A DNA stretch of 5,515 nt from NCBI GenBank assembly GCA_003153215.1, contig PLXL01000235.1, forward strand, positions 1-5,515, written 5' to 3'. The stretch comes from Candidatus Dormiibacterota bacterium. Lineage in GTDB: Bacteria; Chloroflexota; Dormibacteria; Aeolococcales; Aeolococcaceae. Positions 1 through 4,553 of the stretch are shown here, one piece after another. How positions within the stretch are numbered: position 1 is the first letter of the stretch; the number at the start of each line of letters is the position of its first letter. The notes under the pieces were generated by a model that saw only the letters and a program-made list of their open reading frames with translations, was not told the origin of the DNA and did no database searches. A program made the translations under genes and the position numbers.

Positions 1-5
1 AGGGG
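1..5 (+). promoter_or_regulatory. Shine-Dalgarno-like AGGGG before sufD
   Basis: The purine run AGGGG lies 8 bases before the GTG at 14 and supports that GTG as the sufD start. It sits inside the last codons of the upstream gene, as expected for a translationally coupled pair. Confidence 0.5.
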
Positions 6-17
6 TCCATCGGGTGA
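1..17 (+). CDS. sufB: Probable C-terminal tail of SufB (partial, 5' end outside window)
   Basis: Reading backwards from the TGA at 15-17 gives the residues Gly-Ser-Ile-Gly, preceded by a codon ending in AG. SufB proteins commonly end in a short Met-Glu-Gly-Ser/Ala-Val/Ile-Gly tail, and sufB normally lies directly before sufD, so this is most simply the end of sufB. Its stop overlaps the GTG start of sufD in a GTGA arrangement. Only four full codons are visible, so the call rests on the tail and on gene order; another upstream gene cannot be excluded. Confidence 0.55.
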
Positions 18-1360
18 CCGAGGCACCGACCGCGACCGGGGTCGTCTGCCGGGAGACCCTCGACGCCAGGGTCGCGGGCAGCCCGGCGTGGCTCGCCGAC
101 CGCAGGACGGCGGCCTGGGATGCCTTCTCGGCGATGCCGGCGCCGTCCTCGTCACGCGACGAGGACTGGCGGCGCACCGACATCGCCAAGCTCCACCTCG
201 ACCGTTTCGCCGCAGCTGGAAATCCCGCGCGCGAGCTGCTGGAGCTGGCCCAGAGCCGCCACGCCACGGCCCTCCCCGGAGCGGCGCTGGTCCTCTGCGG
301 CCCGGACGAAAGTGTGACCGTCGAGAACGCGGAGTCGCTGCTCGCCCAGGGGGTGATCGTCTCCTCCCTGGAGGAGGCGGCGGTCCGCCACCCCGACCTG
401 GTCCAGCGCGGTCTCTCCGGGATCGGCATCGGTGAGTCGTACTTCGTGGCCATGTGGAACGCGCTCTGGCGGGGCGGCGTCTTCATCCACGTCCCCGCCG
501 GGATGCAGGCGGTGGCCCCGGTCTGGATCGCACATCTCGCCGCCGGGGACGAGCAGGCGTCCTTCCCCGCCACCCTGGTGGTGCTCGACGACCACGCCTC
601 GCTGACCCTGGTCGAGGACCTCGTCGGCCCGGCCGACCCGGCTCCCCGCCTCTCCGTCGCCGTCACCGCGCTCCAGCTCGGAGAGGACGCCCGCCTCGAC
701 GACATCCCCGTGCAGCAGCTCCCCCCCGAGACCTGGCACTTCTCGACCCGCCGGGCCAACTGCGGTACCAGCGCCCACTACCGCCTATTCGGCGCGACCC
801 TCGGAGCCCGGCTCCAGAAGGCCTACTGGGACGTGATCCTGGAGGGCCGTGGCTCCGAGGCCGACGTCTTCGCGGTCTGCTTCGCGGACGCCCACCAGCA
901 CATCGACCACCAGTCCCTCCAGGTCCATCGCGGACCGGACACCCGGAGCAATCTGCTCCTCAAGGTGGCCGCACGCGACCACGCCCAGAGCGTCTACGGG
1001 GGCCTGATCGACGTCCTGCCCGGAGCCATCCACGCGGACGGCTACGTGGTCAACCGCAACCTCCTGCTCAGCCAGGGGGCCAGCGCCAGCGGTGTCCCGC
1101 GGCTGGAGATCAAGGCCAACGACGTCCGCTGCGGGCACGGGACGACGGTGGGCCACGTGGACGACGAGGAGCGCTTCTACCTCATGGCGCGCGGCATTCC
1201 AGCGGACGACGCCGAGAGGCTGGTGGTCCGCGGCTACTTCGCCGATGTCCTCGACCGCGTCCCCCTCGAGACCACCCGGGAGTGGCTGCTCGCGCTGGTC
1301 GACGCCGAGATCGGAGATGGGGGTGGGGGCGGGCTCGACGCCGACGAGGTCGCTCCGTGA
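14..1360 (+). CDS. sufD: Fe-S cluster assembly protein SufD
   Basis: SufD is the cytoplasmic partner of SufB in the SufBC2D scaffold, which assembles Fe-S clusters and passes them to apoproteins. The 448-residue product has the usual N-terminal helical region with an Glu-Asp-Trp-Arg-Arg-Thr-Asp motif at residues 50-56, then the SufB/SufD beta-helix core over about residues 180-425. The most diagnostic stretch is near residues 330-405, with a VYGGLIDV segment, an LEIKANDV segment and CGHGTTVGHVDDEERFYL at 373-390. His375 corresponds to the functionally important His360 of E. coli SufD. The length is close to E. coli SufD (423), with a slightly longer N-terminus and a Gly-rich tail of five consecutive glycines. 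The GTG start is chosen because of the AGGGG at 1-5 and the 4-base overlap with the preceding stop. The stop overlaps the next start in the same GTGA manner. SufD is preferred to SufB because of the N-terminal motif, the position and the following sufS. Confidence 0.95.
   Translation: MTEAPTATGVVCRETLDARVAGSPAWLADRRTAAWDAFSAMPAPSSSRDEDWRRTDIAKLHLDRFAAAGNPARELLELAQSRHATALPGAALVLCGPDESVTVENAESLLAQGVIVSSLEEAAVRHPDLVQRGLSGIGIGESYFVAMWNALWRGGVFIHVPAGMQAVAPVWIAHLAAGDEQASFPATLVVLDDHASLTLVEDLVGPADPAPRLSVAVTALQLGEDARLDDIPVQQLPPETWHFSTRRANCGTSAHYRLFGATLGARLQKAYWDVILEGRGSEADVFAVCFADAHQHIDHQSLQVHRGPDTRSNLLLKVAARDHAQSVYGGLIDVLPGAIHADGYVVNRNLLLSQGASASGVPRLEIKANDVRCGHGTTVGHVDDEERFYLMARGIPADDAERLVVRGYFADVLDRVPLETTREWLLALVDAEIGDGGGGGLDADEVAP
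1346..1350 (+). promoter_or_regulatory. Shine-Dalgarno-like GAGGT deciding the ferredoxin start
   Basis: GAGGT ends 6 bases before GTG 1357. It favours that start over the in-frame GTG at 1375 and ATG at 1378, which lack a comparable site. It lies within the last codons of sufD. Confidence 0.45.
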
Positions 1361-1683
1361 TCGCGGACCAATGGGTGATGGTGGCCAGGGCGGCCGACAT
1401 CCCCCCGGGACACGCGGCGCGGGTCGAGATCGATGAGGTGCCGATCGCGATCTTCAACGTCGAGGGGCGGCTGCACTGCGTCGACGACACCTGCACCCAC
1501 CAGGAGGCCTCGCTCTCCGAGGGCGACCTGGACCTGGAGCGCTGCGCCATCGAGTGCCCGCTGCACGGCTCGGCTTTTGACCTGCGCACGGGTGACGCCA
1601 TCACCCTGCCCGCGGTGGAGCCGGTGCGCGTCCACCGGGTGGAGGTCGCCGACGGCATGATCAGGGTTGCCCTGAGCGGCTGA
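1357..1683 (+). CDS. Rieske [2Fe-2S] ferredoxin in the suf operon
   Basis: This 108-residue soluble protein is a stand-alone Rieske domain like the ferredoxin components of non-haem iron oxygenases. The cluster ligands are visible as Cys46-Thr-His48 and Cys67-Pro-Leu-His70, giving two Cys and two His for one [2Fe-2S] cluster. The typical GSAFDLRTG segment (71-79) follows. No signal peptide or membrane segment is seen, so it should be cytoplasmic. The spacing between His48 and Cys67 is 18 residues, slightly longer than the roughly 15-17 common in the family, and this loop carries an extra Cys63. The start is the GTG overlapping the sufD stop; starting at ATG 1378 would give 101 residues and leave the ligands intact. 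Rieske genes next to sufD and sufS recur in several GC-rich bacteria. Its role here, as electron donor to cluster assembly or as a client, is inferred from position. Nothing in the sequence points to an oxygenase partner nearby. Confidence 0.92.
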   Translation: MIADQWVMVARAADIPPGHAARVEIDEVPIAIFNVEGRLHCVDDTCTHQEASLSEGDLDLERCAIECPLHGSAFDLRTGDAITLPAVEPVRVHRVEVADGMIRVALSG

Positions 1684-1687
1684 ATCC

Positions 1688-2941
1688 ATGGCCACGACAA
1701 TCGACCCCGCCACCGCCCCCTCCCTGGACCTGGACCGCATCCGCGCCGACTTCCCGATCCTCGACCGGGAGGTGGGCGGGAACCCGCTCACCTACCTGGA
1801 TTCCGCGGCCACCTCCCAGAAGCCGATCCAAGTTATGGACGCAGTCGACGGTTACTACCGGCGCAGCAACGCCAACGTCCACCGCGGCGTCCACCAGCTC
1901 GGCAACGAGGCGACCGACCGTTTCGAGGCGTCGCGGGTGAGGGTCGCCGGATTCATCGACGCCGACCCGCAGGGCCTGGTCTTTGTCCGCAACACCACCG
2001 AGGCGCTGAACCTGGTCGCCGGCTCCTACGCCCGAGAGCTGCTCCAAAAGGGCGACCGGGTCGTGCTCACCCTGATGGAGCACCACAGCAACCTCGTTCC
2101 CTGGCAGCTGGCCGCCGAGCGCGCCGGGCTCCAGCTCGCCTTCATCGGCCTGACCGAGGACGGCGGCCTCGACCTCTCCAACCTCGACGAGCTGCTCGCG
2201 CCGCCCACCCGGCTGCTGAGCCTCACCCACCAGTCCAACGTCCTCGGCACCGTGAACGACATCGCGGCGATCACCGCGGAGGCCCACCGGCGGGACGTGC
2301 TGGTCTGCCTCGACGGCGCCCAGTCGGTGCCCCACATGCGGGTCTCGACGAGGGAGTTGGGAGTGGACTTCCTCGCCTTCTCCGGCCACAAGATGTGCGG
2401 CCCGATGGGGAGCGGCGCGCTCTGGGCCCGGCCCGAGCTGCTGGAGCGGATGCCCCCCTTCCTGGGCGGGGGCAGCATGATCGCCAAGGTGGAGCTGGAG
2501 CGCTCCACGTGGAACACCGTCCCCCACAAGTTCGAGGCGGGGACCCCCGACGTCGCCTCGGCGGTGGGCCTCGCCGCCGCCTGCGACTACCTGGACGAGG
2601 TGGGGATGGAGCGCATCCACGCCCACGAGCAGGGATTGGTCCGCCACATGATCGACGTCCTCGACGAGTCGGGTGCCACCGTGTACGGCCCCCGCGACCT
2701 CGCCATCCACGGGGGCGCGGTGAGCTTCAACGTCGCCGACGTCCACCCCCACGACACCGGCACCATCCTCGACCGCCTCGGCATCGCGGTGCGGGCGGGG
2801 CATCACTGCTGCCAGCCGCTGATGCGGGAGCTGGACGTGCCGGCCACCGCGCGGGCTTCTGTGTACCTCTACAACACCCACGAGGAGATCGACCGGCTGG
2901 GCGAGGGGATCGCCGAGGTGCGCCGGGTCTTCCGTGTCTGA
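1688..2941 (+). CDS. sufS: Cysteine desulfurase SufS (group II, PLP-dependent)
   Basis: SufS converts L-cysteine to L-alanine and holds the sulfur as a persulfide for Fe-S assembly in the cytosol. The 417-residue product is close to the family norm of about 406. It begins with the DFPIL...LTYLDSAATSQKP substrate-side segment near residues 18-46. The MEHHSNLVPW motif covers His132/His133, one of which stacks on PLP, and DGAQSVPH follows. The PLP lysine is Lys235 in SGHKMCGP. The group II motif RAGHHC puts the catalytic cysteine at Cys374, followed by an unusual Cys375 where Ala is common. The ARASVYLYNT segment near the C-terminus is also typical. The ATG start lies 4 bases after the ferredoxin stop. 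There is no strong ribosome-binding site, only a weak purine stretch around 1674-1678, so reinitiation after the ferredoxin gene is likely. Selenocysteine lyase activity is possible in this family, but the suf context makes SufS the best call. Confidence 0.95.
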   Translation: MATTIDPATAPSLDLDRIRADFPILDREVGGNPLTYLDSAATSQKPIQVMDAVDGYYRRSNANVHRGVHQLGNEATDRFEASRVRVAGFIDADPQGLVFVRNTTEALNLVAGSYARELLQKGDRVVLTLMEHHSNLVPWQLAAERAGLQLAFIGLTEDGGLDLSNLDELLAPPTRLLSLTHQSNVLGTVNDIAAITAEAHRRDVLVCLDGAQSVPHMRVSTRELGVDFLAFSGHKMCGPMGSGALWARPELLERMPPFLGGGSMIAKVELERSTWNTVPHKFEAGTPDVASAVGLAAACDYLDEVGMERIHAHEQGLVRHMIDVLDESGATVYGPRDLAIHGGAVSFNVADVHPHDTGTILDRLGIAVRAGHHCCQPLMRELDVPATARASVYLYNTHEEIDRLGEGIAEVRRVFRV

Positions 2942-2984
2942 CCTGAATCGGGTGCGCCGGGCGGTCATAGTCACCGAACCGTGA
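2934..2984 (+). pseudogene. 16-codon frame overlapping the sufS stop; possible remnant of sufU start
   Basis: A GTG inside the last codons of sufS opens a frame reading MSDLNRVRRAVIVTEP and then TGA. Its overlap with sufS (GTGTCTGA) is the kind of junction expected for the next operon gene. SufU, the usual neighbour, often begins Met-Ser-...-Leu-...-Tyr-Arg-...-Val-Ile-...-Asp-His-Tyr. The peptide shares the MSDL start and the Arg-x-Val-Ile core but lacks the Tyr and the Asp-His-Tyr. None of the three forward frames between 2985 and 3136 shows further SufU motifs. It may be a degraded sufU 5' end, or a chance short frame after the true end of the operon. The resemblance is to a consensus recalled from memory, not to an alignment. 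Confidence 0.25.
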
Positions 2985-3083
2985 AGCCTGGTCAAGCGAA
3001 GGGGAGCCCGGCGCCGGTCGGAGTTCCGGATGTCAGCGTGCTCGAGGCCGGGCGGCTCGCGAGGCGCTCGACGCGATCAGCGA

Positions 3084-3124
3084 CGCTCTCGACCCTCCCT
3101 GAGAGCGGACGGCTCCTGAGGGTC
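3084..3124. terminator. Pair of alternative stem-loops between convergent genes
   Basis: Two overlapping inverted repeats lie between the ends of sufS and the convergent dehydrogenase gene. CGCTCTC at 3084-3090 pairs with GAGAGCG at 3101-3107 around a 10-base loop. GACCCTC at 3091-3097 pairs with GAGGGTC at 3118-3124, with an inner GAGC/GCTC stem at 3103-3106 and 3112-3115. The two cannot form together. Neither strand has a T-run after the stems, so this is not a canonical intrinsic terminator. A two-way terminator or transcript-end stabiliser is plausible from position alone. The rest of 2942-3136 shows only a CCGGCGCCGG palindrome at 3008-3017. Confidence 0.3.
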
Positions 3125-3136
3125 AGACCGGAGGCG

Positions 3137-4219
3137 TCAGCCGACCCCGAGCGTGCCCCAGACCTCGAGCTTGCCCCGCACCGCCTCGATGACGGCGTCG
3201 GTGAACTGGTCGGTGAGCGAGTGCCCACCGAGGTCGGCGGTCCGGGTGCCGTGCCGCACCGTCTCGAAGACGGCCTCGTAGATGGCACGGGAGGCGGTCC
3301 GGACCTCGTCGCCCGGCATGAGGCCGAGCACTGACGCGCAGGCCAGGATCATCGCCATCGGGTTGGCCAGGTTCTTGCCCCGGAGCGCCGGTGCGGTGCC
3401 GTGCGGGGCCTCCGCCATCACGACGCTCGGGGTGAGCGAGTCGCCCGTGAAGCCGATCAGCACCGACTCGGCGCCGGCGATCGACCCGAAGAGGCCGAGC
3501 ACCAGGTCGCTCATGCAGTCGCCGTCGCGGTTCAGGGTGGGGATGACCAGGGAGTCCCCGCCCTGATTGAGCAGCAGGGCGTAGGTGGCGTCGATGAGCT
3601 GGGGCTCGTAGTCCACCTCCGGGTGGCGCTTGGCGGCGGCGTCCATCTCCTCCTTGAGCAGCCCCTCGTACACCGGCGAAACCGTGTACTTGGGCCCGCC
3701 GAAGACCCGGGCACGGGTCCTCGCCGCATGGCCAAAGGCGAACTCCGCCACCTCCCGGCAGATCGACCTGGAGATCCGCTCGGTGCGGAAGGCGACCTCG
3801 TCATCGCCCGCCCCCTCTCGCCACTCCTTGGCCCCGTAGGCGTCGCCGACCGCCATCCGGACCACGCTGATGGGGGCGCTCACCCCGGCGATGGGGATCA
3901 CCCCGGGGATGCGGCGCCCGGTGCGGAGGATCACCGTGCCCCCGACCTCGGCGCGGAGGATGGCGTTGGGGCTGCCCACGTCCCCCTGTCCCTCGGGGGT
4001 GATGGTCGCCGCCTTGAGCCCGTAGCCGGTCTCACGCATGGCGTGGCTCGCCTCGATCACCACCCGGTTCTGGGTGGCGCGCCGGTTCTCCAGGCTCAGG
4101 TCGTGGTGGCGCAGCTCGAGCTGGGTGCCGAGGACGTCCGCGTCCAGCACGCGGAGGGCCTCGACGAGCAGCTCCTCGCCGGTCTCGTCGCCGTGGAGGA
4201 CCTGGAGGGTGATGGGCAT
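3137..4219 (-). CDS. Isocitrate/isopropylmalate-family dehydrogenase, probably isocitrate dehydrogenase
   Basis: The 360-residue product should oxidatively decarboxylate isocitrate to 2-oxoglutarate in the cytosol. The SPNAILR motif gives Ser83, Asn85 and Arg89, matching Ser94, Asn96 and Arg100 of human IDH1. GGTVILR places Arg99 near Arg109, and RMAVGDAY places Arg121 and Tyr128 at Arg132 and Tyr139. GPKYTV gives Lys177 (Lys212), LIDATYALL gives Asp210 (Asp252), and NRDGDCMSD gives Asp234 and Asp238 (Asp275, Asp279). The catalytic and metal-binding set therefore looks complete. Ser83/Asn85 argue against isopropylmalate dehydrogenase. The coenzyme loop APHGTAPALRGKNLANP (271-287) instead resembles NAD-type enzymes and lacks the Arg-His pair that binds NADP in eukaryotic-type IDH. 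The Tyr128-Lys177 interval is 49 residues against 73 in human IDH1, so the clasp region is reduced. The start is the ATG at 4219; no good Shine-Dalgarno precedes it. It converges on sufS and appears to be transcribed alone. Confidence 0.85.
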   Translation of the reverse strand: MPITLQVLHGDETGEELLVEALRVLDADVLGTQLELRHHDLSLENRRATQNRVVIEASHAMRETGYGLKAATITPEGQGDVGSPNAILRAEVGGTVILRTGRRIPGVIPIAGVSAPISVVRMAVGDAYGAKEWREGAGDDEVAFRTERISRSICREVAEFAFGHAARTRARVFGGPKYTVSPVYEGLLKEEMDAAAKRHPEVDYEPQLIDATYALLLNQGGDSLVIPTLNRDGDCMSDLVLGLFGSIAGAESVLIGFTGDSLTPSVVMAEAPHGTAPALRGKNLANPMAMILACASVLGLMPGDEVRTASRAIYEAVFETVRHGTRTADLGGHSLTDQFTDAVIEAVRGKLEVWGTLGVG

Positions 4220-4247
4220 TGAACGGTCAATCTACCAGCCCGGCTGG
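4220..4247 (-). promoter_or_regulatory. Possible promoter and dyad upstream of the dehydrogenase
   Basis: Read on the - strand, TAGATT (4234 to 4229) fits the loose TANNNT -10 pattern and ends 9 bases before the ATG. Together with the lack of a Shine-Dalgarno, this could give a nearly leaderless mRNA. Directly upstream, CCAGCC-G-GGCTGG (4247 to 4235) is a perfect 6+6 inverted repeat with a one-base centre, placed in the -10/-35 spacer where an operator could act. No convincing -35 box is seen. Confidence 0.25.
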
Positions 4248-4298
4248 CGGGCACCGGGGAGCGTGTACCGTTGAGCCGCAGGCTGGCAAGATGGGCTC

Positions 4299-4553
4299 AT
4301 GGTGCACGACGACGGCCGAACCGACCGACGACCTGGTGCGGGCAGGGGGACTCGAGCCGCCAAAGAGCGATTCGAGCAGCAGGGTGAACGCACGGAGTTG
4401 GTGCGCCGCGATCTGGCGGTCGAGCCCGACGGCGCTACTGGTAAGCCGGTCCGACTTCCCCTGGTCGACTGCGTCCACGCGGCCAGCCCGGAGGAGGAGT
4501 TGGAGCCGGCGCGGGTCTCCGATCTCCTCTTGGCTCAGGAGGCCGGTCCGTAG
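4299..4553 (+). CDS. Doubtful 84-residue hypothetical protein
   Basis: An ATG opens an 84-codon frame rich in Arg, Glu and Ala, with no membrane segment, signal peptide or recognised domain. Its last 19 bases overlap the 3' end of the opposite-strand propeller gene. Third-position G/C bias is lower than in the flanking genes, no clear ribosome-binding site precedes it, and it reads through the antisense of the tRNA-like element. It is listed because it is the longest frame confined mainly to this intergenic stretch. Chance is the more likely explanation. Confidence 0.15.
   Translation: MVHDDGRTDRRPGAGRGTRAAKERFEQQGERTELVRRDLAVEPDGATGKPVRLPLVDCVHAASPEEELEPARVSDLLLAQEAGP
4334..4361 (-). other. 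tRNA 3'-end-like segment (T arm, acceptor strand, CCA) without a tRNA body
   Basis: On the - strand the segment reads as a T stem GGCGG (4361-4357), loop CTCGAGT (4356-4350), T stem CCCCC (4349-4345), acceptor 3' strand TGCCCGC (4344-4338), discriminator A (4337) and CCA (4336-4334). The loop matches the T-loop consensus except for C at the first position, and the stem has one C-C mismatch. A 5' acceptor GCGGGCA is missing. The best candidate, GCGGCGC at 4409-4403, would give 76 bases in total, but it pairs at only four of seven positions and no D arm or anticodon arm follows. It could be a remnant or attachment-site copy of a tRNA end, or chance. Confidence 0.3.

Larger units (their letters stand above)
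4220..4534. other. Intergenic stretch of about 315 bases without a convincing gene
   Basis: This lies between the start of the dehydrogenase and the end of the propeller gene, both on the - strand. Besides the promoter-like and tRNA-like elements reported separately, I see a TGAGCC/GGCTCA inverted repeat at 4272-4277 and 4294-4299. Open frames exist on both strands but show no recognised motif and weaker third-position G/C bias than the genes on either side. No intrinsic terminator for the propeller gene is evident. Confidence 0.6.

Noticed and set aside
454..1356. Upstream 300-codon extension of the ferredoxin frame inside sufD
   Set aside because: The stretch is Arg/Pro-rich shadow sequence within sufD. 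Only the part from GTG 1357 shows a Rieske domain.
1661..2995. 444-residue open frame antisense to sufS
   Set aside because: It covers the whole of sufS on the opposite strand and has a composition typical of antisense frames in GC-rich coding DNA. It shows no recognisable motif, while sufS has all its family motifs.
3401..4222. 273-residue open frame antisense to the dehydrogenase
   Set aside because: It mirrors the dehydrogenase gene and has Gly/Val/His-rich antisense composition without motifs.
4334..4409. Complete 76-base tRNA gene on the - strand
   Set aside because: The 5' candidate pairs with the acceptor strand at only four of seven positions, and no D arm, conserved GG or anticodon stem can be drawn. 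Only the 3' end is tRNA-like.
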